Shown here: piece by piece, positions 46,480 through 57,024 of the stretch
Position numbering within the stretch: position 1 is the stretch's first letter
Layout of the letters: every line of letters starts with the position of its first letter
Assembly (NCBI GenBank): GCA_964036315.1
Contig: OZ038485.1
Span: 95,955,611 to 96,019,610, forward strand
Direction: 5' to 3'
Origin: Acanthosepion esculentum
Taxonomy: Eukaryota > Mollusca > Cephalopoda > Sepiida > Sepiidae
DNA: 64,000 nt
Program-made: the position numbers and the translations under genes
Notes under the pieces: generated by a model
Databases searched by the model: none
Told to the model about the DNA's origin: nothing
What the model saw: the letters and a program-made list of their open reading frames with translations, nothing else

Positions 46480-46770
46480 TTTCATAAACTTCACTCTTTC
46501 TTTATGCTTTTACTTCATATGAACCATAAGTTCAATGCTAACAGTTTCTTCTCGCACTTCTTGCTTGTGGAACTCTCTTCTGGCTTCTTGCTTTCCAGTC
46601 AACTTTGATCTTCAAAAATTTAAATGCAACATCATTCGTTATGTTCTGTATTCTTAATTCTTGTTCTTTTATTGTTCTCTCCTTAACAATGTTTTCTTTT
46701 TCTCATATTCTTTCACACTCAGTACCTCTTTTCATCTTAGTGGTTTTTATTTCCTTGCTTGATGTAAAAT
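46480..46770 (+). mobile_element. LINE family A 3' end, forward
   Basis: AAGTTCAATGCTAACAGTTT, CTTGTGGAACTCTCTTCTGG, TTCCAGTCAACTTTGATCTT, then TTAACAATGTTTTCTTTTTC and the end TTGCTTGATGTAAAATG with A-runs. Together with 46000-46385 it forms an inverted pair of the same 3' region. Confidence 0.78.
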
Positions 46771-47047
46771 GAATAAAAAAAAAGCAAAAAAAAAGCAGCA
46801 GTTAAACCAGTTTATTGATCATCTCTCCTTTGTTCATTTTTAGATTTGATATTACTATTTTATGCTAATTTTTTTCTTAAGATATTTGTTTTTATTGTTA
46901 TAATTATTTCAAATTGTGAATCTTTGAAATTTGACTATTAATTTTTTTTTATCTGGAGTCCAGATTTGAAGAACTGTACAACTATTTTGCTTGTCTGTAT
47001 AACCATTTTATTTACATTCAGACTAATATCTTCATCTTTGTAATTTA

Positions 47048-48990
47048 GTGATAGCAACAACAAAGTTGAGCACATTACTCTGAATGTAAATCGTGATAGC
47101 AACAACAAAGTTGAGCACATTACTCTGAATGTAAATCGTGATAGCAACAACAAAGTTGAGCACATTACTCTGAATGTAAATCGTGATAGCAACAACAAAG
47201 TTGAGCACATTACTCTGAATGTAAATCGTGATAGCAACAACAAAGTTGAGCACATTACTCTGAATGTAAATCGTGATAGCAACAACAAAGTTGAGCACAT
47301 TACTCTGAATGTAAATCGTGATAGCAACAACAAAGTTGAGCACATTACTCTGAATGTAAATCGTGATAGCAACAACAAAGTTGAGCACATTACTCTGAAT
47401 GTAAATCGTGATAGCAACAACAAAGTTGAGCACATTACTCTGAATGTAAATCGTGATAGCAACAACAAAGTTGAGCACATTACTCTGAATGTAAATCGTG
47501 ATAGCAACAACAAAGTTGAGCACATTACTCTGAATGTAAATCGTGATAGCAACAACAAAGTTGAGCACATTACTCTGAATGTAAATCGTGATAGCAACAA
47601 CAAAGTTGAGCACATTACTCTGAATGTAAATCGTGATAGCAACAACAAAGTTGAGCACATTACTCTGAATGTAAATCGTGATAGCAACAACAAAGTTGAG
47701 CACATTACTCTGAATGTAAATCGTGATAGCAACAACAAAGTTGAGCACATTACTCTGAATGTAAATCGTGATAGCAACAACAAAGTTGAGCACATTACTC
47801 TGAATGTAAATCGTGATAGCAACAACAAAGTTGAGCACATTACTCTGAATGTAAATCGTGATAGCAACAACAAAGTTGAGCACATTACTCTGAATGTAAA
47901 TCGTGATAGCAACAACAAAGTTGAGCACATTACTCTGAATGTAAATCGTGATAGCAACAACAAAGTTGAGCACATTACTCTGAATGTAAATCGTGATAGC
48001 AACAACAAAGTTGAGCACATTACTCTGAATGTAAATCGTGATAGCAACAACAAAGTTGAGCACATTACTCTGAATGTAAATCGTGATAGCAACAACAAAG
48101 TTGAGCACATTACTCTGAATGTAAATCGTGATAGCAACAACAAAGTTGAGCACATTACTCTGAATGTAAATCGTGATAGCAACAACAAAGTTGAGCACAT
48201 TACTCTGAATGTAAATCGTGATAGCAACAACAAAGTTGAGCACATTACTCTGAATGTAAATCGTGATAGCAACAACAAAGTTGAGCACATTACTCTGAAT
48301 GTAAATCGTGATAGCAACAACAAAGTTGAGCACATTACTCTGAATGTAAATCGTGATAGCAACAACAAAGTTGAGCACATTACTCTGAATGTAAATCGTG
48401 ATAGCAACAACAAAGTTGAGCACATTACTCTGAATGTAAATCGTGATAGCAACAACAAAGTTGAGCACATTACTCTGAATGTAAATCGTGATAGCAACAA
48501 CAAAGTTGAGCACATTACTCTGAATGTAAATCGTGATAGCAACAACAAAGTTGAGCACATTACTCTGAATGTAAATCGTGATAGCAACAACAAAGTTGAG
48601 CACATTACTCTGAATGTAAATCGTGATAGCAACAACAAAGTTGAGCACATTACTCTGAATGTAAATCGTGATAGCAACAACAAAGTTGAGCACATTACTC
48701 TGAATGTAAATCGTGATAGCAACAACAAAGTTGAGCACATTACTCTGAATGTAAATCGTGATAGCAACAACAAAGTTGAGCACATTACTCTGAATGTAAA
48801 TCGTGATAGCAACAACAAAGTTGAGCACATTACTCTGAATGTAAATCGTGATAGCAACAACAAAGTTGAGCACATTACTCTGAATGTAAATCGTGATAGC
48901 AACAACAAAGTTGAGCACATTACTCTGAATGTAAATCGTGATAGCAACAACAAAGTTGAGCACATTACTCTGAATGTAAATCGTGATAGC
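47048..48990 (+). repeat. 45-bp minisatellite, 43 identical units
   Basis: The unit GTGATAGCAACAACAAAGTT + GAGCACATTACTCTGAATGT + AAATC repeats 43 times plus 8 bases. Every copy reads the same; translated frames repeat one 15-residue unit throughout with no variant. Because 45 is a multiple of 3 and the unit lacks stops in two - frames, it creates long ORFs (684 and 643 residues) that are artefacts. The reversed unit resembles the family A arm segment (ATTTACATTCAGACTAATGT; CTCATCTTTGTTG; TATCAC). The left flank 47008-47040 is the same segment in opposite orientation, forming a hairpin with the first unit. Confidence 0.98.
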
Positions 48991-49029
48991 ACTTCATGCC
49001 AGAAATTCAGACATAAATTACTATTCTTT

Positions 49030-49330
49030 TTTTATGTGTCATATCCCTTCAGGATCTGTGTGATCATGGTCCTCCACAAGTTCCTGTATTTTATTGTTCT
49101 ATGTAATGTTTGACCTTTTACTAGACCTGTCCTTGTTCTGCCATCCATTTAAATAAAGTTAATTACCCATATCTACCTGTCTTCAGTATCCTGTGAGTGT
49201 TAAATTCTCCATGTCTTCTTTCTTCCTAGTGTTCCAGAAATTTCAACTGTCTTTCTCAGTTTCTTTGTAGTTCCTGTTTTCCTTAAAACATCAGTGTTGT
49301 TCACATAACTCTGATGTATGCCCATTACTC
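49030..49330 (-). mobile_element. LINE family B C-terminal fragment
   Basis: The + strand cue ATGTGTCATATCCCTTCAGG is the reversed 3' end (the LKGYDT-stop type). TGTCTTCTTTCTTCCTAGTG and TCAGTGTTGTTCACATAACT align with 37240-37350. It directly follows the 45-bp array. Confidence 0.7.
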
Positions 49331-49954
49331 TTTGCAAACAAGGCCAGAACTGATGAGTCAGCATCACTTTATAAGCAGTTGTTTGGTATCTTGTTTCTTT
49401 TAATCAATATGAATAACTGTTATGCTGTGAAAGCACTTGGTCAGAGGTGAAAAAATAGGAGGAAAATTTTTACTATTTCTAAAATGACCTTTACTTTGAA
49501 TGTAGACAGTTACTTACTAAATTGGTTTTATAACCAAAATAGTTGATATTTGTGGTTTGGCATAGCACCACTTTCATGGATCTGTCAGTGAGAGACAGTG
49601 AGTGACTTCAGAGACTAGTATCTAAAAATCTAAAAAAAAACATGTGGCCATAACTCAAAAGGTTGACCTGATTGAGCAAAACCAATGTGATTTTTGAATT
49701 CAGCACATCAAAATTGTCCTAAATAAGCTAAAAAATATTTAGACAATAAATTTGGTGTTGACCAGTGTTGTATATAGCTTTTGTGTAGCTTAAATTTTTA
49801 ATATTTGTTTCTAAGATGTCATTTCTTTTGTAGGGACTTTTTAAAAACATTATTTTACACAACAAAAATTTGGTCTCAGATTCTCTTGCTATAACAAATG
49901 TCACCATTCTTACAACCTTTTCATTCATATATATATGAGTTTGTGACCATCGGT

Positions 49955-50413
49955 TTCACCCTTATGCAATCCTCAAGCTGATTTATCTTTTAAAATTTGA
50001 GAATATTTCTGTCAGTTTTTGTTTGATTATGTTTGGTGATTCTCCTTTGTGTCCGTTTTGGGATGATGCTCATACACACGGAGACATATATACATCTTAT
50101 TTCTATGTTAGGACTGGATAGCTACATCCAGTCCCCAACGTCAAAATAAGATAACAATTGAATTACATATGTATGAACATATGGATACATGTCTGTGCCT
50201 GGTCCCGCATTGTTTGTATGTGTTTGTATGAACCATAATGCCTACACCCATATGTATATATGCACGTCTCCATGTATATGAGCGTCATCCCAAAACGGAC
50301 ACAGAGGAGAATCCCCTCCCCATCAACACCAAACATAATCAAACAAAAACTGACATAGTCTCAAATTTAAAAAAATAAATCAGTTTGTCTGAGGATTGCA
50401 TAAGTGTGAAATT
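49955..50413. mobile_element. Foldback element C
   Basis: Left arm 49955-50097 and right arm 50250-50413 are inverted: CACCCTTATGCAATCCTCAA, TCAGTTTTTGTTTGATTATG, TTTGTGTCCGTTTTGGGATG on the left, and GCATGAGC-type, CATCCCAAAACGGACACAGA, CATAATCAAACAAAAACTGA, TGAGGATTGCATAAGTGTGA on the right. The core holds a small palindrome, GGACTGGATAGCTACATCCA. No ORF. Confidence 0.8.
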
Positions 50414-50472
50414 AAGCGCTTTCCAATAAGCACCGCACATATATAAAATATATAGATAATTTATATACAGAC

Positions 50473-50526
<54 letters not shown>
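50473..50526. repeat. (TACA)n(TA)n compound microsatellite
   Basis: About seven TACA units followed by TA units. Confidence 0.95.
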
Positions 50527-50530
<4 letters not shown>

Positions 50531-50883
50531 TGTGTATTAATGTAATAGGAAAGAACAGATTAATGATCCAAAGTTCTTTAGTATTTGTTTTTATTTTTAA
50601 AAAACAGTAATCGATACAGAAGTAGAGCTTAAATTATAATTGTTTTTTTTAAAAATATGATTCCATCGCAACACAGAAATCACTGTTTTGAAACTGACTC
50701 CAGTCATAAAATTTAATTTCAATATTAAACTTAAAATTTGGAGCACAATTTCATTCTCAAGCAATGTTTAGAATGACTAACTGAAGGAATGTTTTATTTA
50801 TATGGTGCAGCAGCAATACCTCCTATATAATGGTAAGACATTAGTGTCAATGGTACCTTTATCTAATTAATATCTGCCATATA

Positions 50884-50885
<2 letters not shown>

Positions 50886-50930
<45 letters not shown>
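50886..50930. repeat. (CA)n microsatellite
   Basis: About 22 CA units, directly joined to a family F element at 50931. Confidence 0.97.
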
Positions 50931-50935
<5 letters not shown>

Positions 50936-51042
50936 TGAAAACTTCTTGGCCTATTCCCCTTTCAAAATCAAATTCAATTTTAATGACCAGACATCAGAAT
51001 AATAATTTTGGGAAGCAGGTTCGACTGAGAACTTAAACACCA
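50931..51042. mobile_element. Short TIR element family F, copy 4
   Basis: GGTGCTGAAAACTTCTTGGC opens and TTCGACTGAGAACTTAAACA with CC closes it; the body CCCTTTCAAAATCAAATTC matches copies 2 and 3. Confidence 0.65.
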
Positions 51043-51217
51043 TTTTTATATATTACATTCATATATACATTTGTAATTATTTTTTGCTTGTATGTTTGTG
51101 TATGTGCACCTGTGTAAATAAATTTTAGGCTTTTGGGATGGCAGGTTTCAATGTATGATTAAAAACTTTTAGTCAGGATTTTTAAAATAAACGTGTAAAG
51201 GAATACAGTGCGGTCTT

Positions 51218-51218
<1 letters not shown>

Positions 51219-51266
<48 letters not shown>
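51219..51266. repeat. (AC)n microsatellite
   Basis: About 23 AC units. Confidence 0.97.
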
Positions 51267-51269
<3 letters not shown>

Positions 51270-51984
51270 ATATTTGAAGACTGGGGGATTGTTGGAATTT
51301 TAATAACTGTATCCTCCTCAAATCAAGCCTTGGATTTTTTTTTTGCTTACTCTTTCTCTCACCCTAATTTTTTTTATCACTTGCAGGCCATCTGTCTTTG
51401 GCATTCCCAATTCTATCATGTATACACTTGTCTTTCCCTGTTTCTTATACAGAGCATGTCCTGTCTGAATAAGCTTTACTGATTTAAAAGCCTTCACCAT
51501 TACTAAGGCTATCCCAAGTCCTAAGCCTGTAGATGAAGAGCTTAATATAGGAGAAGGAAAGTTTGTTATATTTTACCTGGATCACCTTTCTAATTTGGTC
51601 CTTTAATTTATTGCTCATTAATTTCACTTTGAGTTGTTTAATGTTTCTCTGTACTTTGACCTATTTACAGATATCTTGATGAACTTGTCACTGGCATGTC
51701 AAGATGATTTAATGGCTAGAACTGGGTTAGTGAACATCTGACCAAACAAATTTTTATAACTGCCTTATCTGCCTAAGTAGTAGCAATAAAAAAAGCTGTT
51801 ACTCCCCCCCACACACACACACATAATCAACCTTAACAATAAGTTGTTTTACATAAGTTGTGTGTTTAGTAAATATAACCACTTTCAAAAATTATGGGAT
51901 TAGCACACTTAGTGGATGTTGCTTAGATTTGGTGTCTAAGGATAAAAAACTCAGCAATATACTTTGAAAATAGACAATATACAA

Positions 51985-52270
51985 CAAAACAAATGAAAGA
52001 CAAACGGGTCAATGTTTGTGATAGAACTGTAATGAATCAACTGAATGAAAAGGGGTTTACATACAGAAAAAGCTAAAGAAAATCAGCACTAGCACACACT
52101 AATAGAAGAAAATGTGTTTAAAATGGGCATGTTGATAATTGGATGAAAGTGATGAATCAAGAACCTGCAGTGGTCAAGGGCATGATGCTGAAAGTTTTGT
52201 CTGGTGTTGTTCAAAAATAAACATATAATGATGTCTGCCTAAAAGAAATGAGTAAGTTTCCTAAATCTTT
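51985..52270 (+). pseudogene. Tc1-like transposase remnant
   Basis: The + reading shows VCDRTVMNQLNEKGFTYRKA and KKKPALAHTNRRKCV at 52005-52120, the second helix-turn-helix to catalytic linker of Tc1 transposases (xVxRRLxExGxxxRxAxxKPxLxxxxxxxRxxW). Near 52230 KEMSKFPKSFICGCMSSK corresponds to the K-x-PKSVMVWGCMSxxG segment after the first Asp. Stops and shifts break it. No intact DDE triad or TIRs were found. Confidence 0.65.
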
Positions 52271-53392
52271 CATATGTGGTTGTATGTCATCTAAATGATG
52301 AGTGAGGATTGCTGACTGCTCGATTTTGAGTATACTAATTTGTTAGATGCCTGTACAGTCATGTTTGTGTTTCTTCAAAACCCACAGAAACAACTTGTGG
52401 TTTATACTGCTACTATGCTGAATGGACCTTAGTTGCAGCTTCTGGGAGAGATTGTGTGATCAGTAGTTGAACAAAGTCAGTACACTCAAACCCTCGGTCA
52501 CTATGACTTATGACTCTGTGTTAGCGCAATCATTGATAGCTTCCAAAGTTTTGTGTACCCAGTTTCCCTCAATCCATGAGATTATGTGGAGAAATCTACT
52601 GGACGTTTGTTAAATATAGTAACTTGCTTGCAATTTAATTGAAATTGCATTAACAATCTTGATAGTGAAAACTGACAAAACTCCAAACTGATACAGTTGC
52701 AAACTATGTGTCAAGAACCCAGGTTTACATTCCACCTTGAAGCCTGACTCTTTCTTTTGATGCCTGTTAAGGCCAATGAATTTGGATTGAATTTTTTGAA
52801 TATAACAAGACTTTTGTCTATGTTTGTATAAAATATGCAAAACACAATGGGCTTTCTTCAGCTTTTCATTGTTTGAAAAGGGAACCATTTAAGTGTTACA
52901 AGTATTGTGTATTTGTATAAATGTTGCTAAAAACGTCTTTTATATTTACTTAAATAGCTGTCTAATTATATTGGTAGAGTAGTGTCAGAAATCTATGTTT
53001 GATAAATGTATTTTTGCATATTATGTGTTTTTTTTATTTGTGAGCATGTATGACTGTATATGACTTTTATAAGGTAAGATTTAATGATAGTGGTGTGTGT
53101 ATATAAGTGTTAAAGCTCATCTTTTATTACAGGTCAAATCCTGTTTTATATAAAAATGTTGTGTATATGTTTTTGTCTTGTTAAAAAGACCCATTAATTG
53201 CTATTTCCATATCAAAGGCTTTTTTTTTATTTTACTCTTGTTTTATTGTTTGTTCAAGATTGATTGAGTTTATCCAACAAGAAAAACTTAGCTCAGTATT
53301 TCTTTTAGAAATAACTTTGTAATTACAGTCATATAAAGACAAGATAGGTAAAACGAAAACTTGAATTAAATCTGTATGCCTCACTATGAAGA

Positions 53393-53585
53393 GGTGCTGA
53401 AAATTTGACCAAATATCAGACTTTTTAAAAATCAACTGTTATTTTCCCTACACGTCCTCATGAACTGTACTTCTTACTCTGTGACTCTGTACCTTGAAGG
53501 GCTCTTGGGCTTTGTACAAGGTTAACATCATTGTTAAAAGAAAAAAAGTCCATTCTTGGTCAGACTGGGAACTTTTCAGTACCCC
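53393..53585. mobile_element. Short TIR element family F, copy 5
   Basis: AGGTGCTGAAAATTTGACCA opens and TTGGTCAGACTGGGAACTTT with TCAGTACCCCC closes it. The middle is expanded by unrelated sequence. Confidence 0.55.
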
Positions 53586-53924
53586 CTTGAACCTAATTAA
53601 TTATTTGCAAATTTGACTTCAGTTTTTTTTTCCACCACCACACATTTCATTTTCTTTGCAAGTCTATTTTACTTGCTGAAGTTGTTAACAATTAAACTCT
53701 ATGAAAACGCCATTGGTTTCTAAGAATGTAGCTTGTAATATCTACTTTCTTGGCATGATATATTTAGTGCACATTGTAGTATTGTATTTAATTTAATAAT
53801 TTATTATATGGCTTTTAATAAAGACTATTTGAAAATTGCAATAATAGCTAACATCACTCTATATGGGTGTCTGCTTGGAAAGCCTCCAGCCATTAATATT
53901 AAAAAAAAAAAAAAAAATGTCCTA

Positions 53925-54290
53925 CCTAGGACAATGGCACTTTTGTCATCTTCGAATGACTCTCTTGGGACCTCAAATAGCATCCCTTCCATTTTTCAAA
54001 ATAGTCTGCAAAGTACTCTTCAGGGATCATCATCAATAGCTTTCTTGTGTTTTCCTTAAATCTCATTTATCATCTGAAGTCTCTCCTCATTTTCAATGAG
54101 AATGTTACATTTGGGAAAAGTTTCAGAGAGCCAAATCCGGTCACTGAGCAGAACTTGAAAGACCTGCGTGATGCAATGTTTTGCCAAAAATTCTGCTTGA
54201 GACAAAGAATGTACAAAAGGTGCATTGTCATGAGGAACACAAACTTGCATAGTGGCATCTCGCTGTCAAATGAATAACCCCACGGCAGAG
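53925..54290 (-). pseudogene. Mariner-like transposase C-terminal remnant
   Basis: The - frame reads VCVPHDNAPFVHSLSQAEFL and AKHCITQVFQ, the HDNAPxHxSxxxxEFLAKxxI block of mariner enzymes with its catalytic Asp. After frameshifts KHKKAIDDDP and YFADYFEKWKG match the C-terminal KxFxxxFxKWxxR region. The SPDLAPSDFFLFPKLK block is decayed (WLSETFPKCN). This is a different lineage from the DD37D element at 2073. Confidence 0.7.
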
Positions 54291-54904
54291 TGTCAGCTCA
54301 TGCATGCATAGTAAGATCTCTATAACTAAGGTACCACTATGAAAATACAATACCTAACATTTGAAATTAATTTTTGATAATCGAAAATCATTCTTGAAGC
54401 CTAATTTTAAGCTGATAGATTAAATTTAATATTTCTAATAAACAAAATACTATTGATTGGAAGAAATTGTTATGAAATTTCTAAAATTTTTGAATTTAGC
54501 ACCATTTTTAGCAAAGTGTTATAAAAATGTACATCTCTTTATTAAAAAATCTTCCAAAAATAAAATATTTTTTTGAAACATTGAGGAATATTAGCTGATT
54601 TAAAGTATAATTAATCTGATTTGAAACAACTATTATTTTTTTTAAGTTTAAAATATAGAAATACATTTTTCAACTCAATGATAGCTTGTTTATTTATATT
54701 GGCAGGTTTTTAGCACCTCTATGACAGCTGTGATAGATTAAATTTAATATTTCTAATAAACAGGGATTTTGAATTTTTCTTCTATTGAAAATTTTATTTC
54801 AAAGTGTTTCAAACTCTTCTAAAGAAAAGAAGCTGATGTTTAAATAAAATGAATTTACTTTTGAATATTTAAATATATTTGTTAAATTTTGTTTAACTTT
54901 AATT

Positions 54905-55790
54905 TTATTATTAGATTAATTGTTGCCAACCATTATGAATTTTTGACTAATCTTTCTTTTATCTTATTTCTGTTACTTTTTATTACACTAGCTGTATTAA
55001 TTGTAATATTGAATTAGATGAAGCATTGTCAACCATTTATTAATTTTTTTATAAGTATTTCTTGCATCTTAATTTTGATTGCTTTAGGCTTATGGCCATA
55101 TCACATTGAAACACTAGTTCTTGTATGATCACTGAAGTTAAGCAACATTAAGCCTGGTCAGTACCTAGATGGCTGACCACATAGAATATAAAGTGCTGTA
55201 AGCTTGTATGTGCAGGTGATGTAATGGATAACAGCTCAGAATTGGAAATTGGAGAGTAGAGTTCCAATTCCATTCAGGTTTATGTGCAAATACCTTTGGG
55301 AATGGTATGAATCCACCTCTTCTCCTCCCAGCTGTGGGTTAAATAGTTGGACTTTTATTTGAAAATCATTATTATCTCCCCAAAATGAATACAATATTCA
55401 CTTGTAAAAAGAAAAGAAAAAGTACTCTTACAATCAAAATATATGTTGGCTTTAAATAAGAAAAAGTTAAGCTGCAAAAAAACAATTGAGTGATTGCTTT
55501 ATTTAGATTTCTAATGTTAGTAGTAATATCTTGAATTTTATTATCTGTAGATGAAGCATTGCCAACCATTATTAATTTTTGACTCTTATTTCTTTTATCC
55601 TATTTCTGTTGCCTTTCATTACACAAGCTGTATTATTAGGATATTGTCTTGAATTAGGAGATGAGACATTGTTGACTCATATTTCTTTTATCCTATTTCT
55701 GTTGGTTTTCATTACACAAGCTGTATTATTAGGATATTGTCTTGAATTAGGAGATGAGACATTGTTGACTCGTATTTCTTTCACTTTACT
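54905..55790 (+). repeat. 93-bp tandem repeat interrupted by a SINE
   Basis: Units starting near ATTGTTGACTCATATTTCTT, with CTGTATTATTAGGATATTGT and CTTGAATTAGGAGATGAGAC, recur at a 93-bp period at 55575-55790. Older, diverged units are at 54910-55080 and 55500-55575. The last two units are nearly identical, so recent duplication occurred at the right end. Because 93 is a multiple of 3, the ORF at 55579-55827 has a 31-residue repeat and is probably not a gene. Confidence 0.85.
55087..55490 (+). mobile_element. 5S-rRNA-headed SINE with 11-bp target duplication
   Basis: TGATTGCTTTA flanks it exactly at 55076-55086 and 55491-55501. The 5S head is the clearest in the window: GGCTTATGGCCATATCACAT, GATCACTGAAGTTAAGCAAC, ATTAAGCCTGGTCAGTACCT, AGATGGCTGACCAC, AAAGTGCTGTAAGCTTG. 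A tRNA-like section (GTGATGTAATGGATAACAGC; AGTTCCAATTCCATTCAGG), a body (GGGAATGGTATGAATCC; CAGCTGTGGGTTAAATAG) and the tail TTGGCTTTAAATAAG follow. Total about 404 bp. Confidence 0.92.
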
Positions 55791-56089
55791 TTCACCGGTA
55801 GTAGTATCAGTAGTTATAGTACTTTGAACTTAATTATTAGAGAAAGATAAAAGAAATACTAATAAAAAATTAATGGTTAAATAAACTGTGTATCTGATTG
55901 AAAGATGAAATTTTTGAAAAGATTTGTTAATTTATTTTATTAAGTGGGACATATCAGGAACACAAATTTTAGTCCGTCGATCCTTTTAAGCAAATTTGTA
56001 TGAAAAGGTTAACCTGATTTGAAAAGTTGATTCTATACTCACCTCACTGTTCTTACTAAGCAACTATTCCTTATAAGTAATGTTTCTAA

Positions 56090-56795
56090 AGAACTAAAAG
56101 AAACTACAAGAACTCCTACAGAAGGTAGTGAAGGAAAGCAAGAAGAAAGGACTAAACATCAGTTGAAAAAAATAGAATGCATGGTCATTCCCAAAAGGAA
56201 GCTCCCATCATGTAAACTAGAACTAGGTGATATCAAAATCAAACAAGTACAACAATTTAAATATATGGGAAGTGTTTTAACAGAAGACGGAAAGTGCAAC
56301 ACTGAAATCTGAAGACACATTGGGATAGCCAAAAATGCATGCCAAAAGTTAAGCAAAGTATTTGGAACGGGGAAAATTTTGTTAGAAACAAGGAAAAAAA
56401 TACTGAACTGTTATGTAATATCAGTCCTCCAAATCTTCTCAGAGATGAAGAAGAAACTTAAGCAACAGAAATGTGGTTCTACAGAAGAATGCTAAGTATA
56501 CCATGAAGGAACATGTGAGCAATGACAGTTTTAATGAAAATGGAAACAAAAAGGACACTTATACTTATCAGGAAGAGACAATTGAAATTTCTAGAGCACA
56601 TAATGAAGAAAGAGGGCTTGGAAAATTTGTTACTCACAGGAGAGATTGAAGGCAAGAGTGACAGGAAAACAACACATACCTAGTGAAATTAAATGGAAGA
56701 CAGAACAAGATTTTAGGAGAGATAAAAAAAAAAGACTATTAAGAGCTACAAAGGACAGGAAATTGTGGCCCTCCACAATCCCTATGAATTAAAAA
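56090..56795 (+). mobile_element. LINE family B C-terminal fragment next to a kinesin exon
   Basis: The + reading gives KKGLNIS, KKIECMVIPKRKLPSCKLEL, GDIKIKQVQQFKYMGSVLTE, DGKCNTEI, then TRKKILNCYVIS, MWFYRRMLSIP, QLKFLEHIMKKEGLENLL and at the end RATKDRKLWPSTIPMN before a stop. This is the RT thumb and C-terminal tail of an RTE-like element, with stops and frameshifts. It ends about 40 bp before the exon acceptor at 56835; only a T-rich tract separates them. Confidence 0.82.
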
Positions 56796-56835
56796 AAGAT
56801 GTCGGTTGTAAATGTTCTTTTTCTTCTTTTTTTAG

Positions 56836-56954
56836 TTACCTAGAAATTTACAATGAAAGAGTCAGAGATCTGCTTCAGAGTCCTCTTCTTAAGCCATCTG
56901 AGAAATATACGCTAAAGGTTCGAGAGCATCCTAAAGAAGGCCCTTACGTGCAAG
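56836..56954 (+). CDS. Kinesin motor exon, YLEIYNERVRDLL core
   Basis: The acceptor is a long T/C tract ending TTTTTTTAG and the donor is GTAAGT. The first base completes Ser and the last base starts Asp. It encodes YLEIYNERVRDLLQS, a variable PLLKPSEKY loop and TLKVREHPKEGPYVQ. YLEIYNE.VRDLL is the most conserved kinesin block outside the nucleotide pocket, and VREHPKEGPYV is typical of kinesin-3 members including KIF16B and STARD9. The recognisable 3' end of a decayed + strand LINE stops only about 40 bp before this exon. Confidence 0.96.
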
Positions 56955-57024
56955 GTAAGTTATATATTAATTCCACATTTTATAAGCCAGTAACAATATG
57001 ATGAAAGCCTTTTGCTCTATTAAT

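Noticed and set aside
47048..48990. CRISPR-like array
   Set aside because: Units are directly adjacent with no spacers, and the host is a eukaryote.
46938..48992. 684- and 643-residue open frames on the - strand
   Set aside because: They are translations of the 45-bp array; the unit length is divisible by 3 and lacks stops. The protein would be one 15-residue unit repeated, with no start context or homology.
51318..51500. 60-residue - frame (MVKAFKSVKLIQTGHALYKK...)
   Set aside because: Short, with no recognised domain, flanked by repeats; it could be a transposon trace but the support is too thin.
55088..55208. Functional 5S rRNA gene
   Set aside because: The 5' half is diverged, there is no terminator T-run after the 5S end, and it is fused to a SINE body with one target duplication around the whole.
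55579..55827. 82-residue hydrophobic ORF with a 31-residue repeat
   Set aside because: Product of the 93-bp tandem repeat; no splice or coding evidence.
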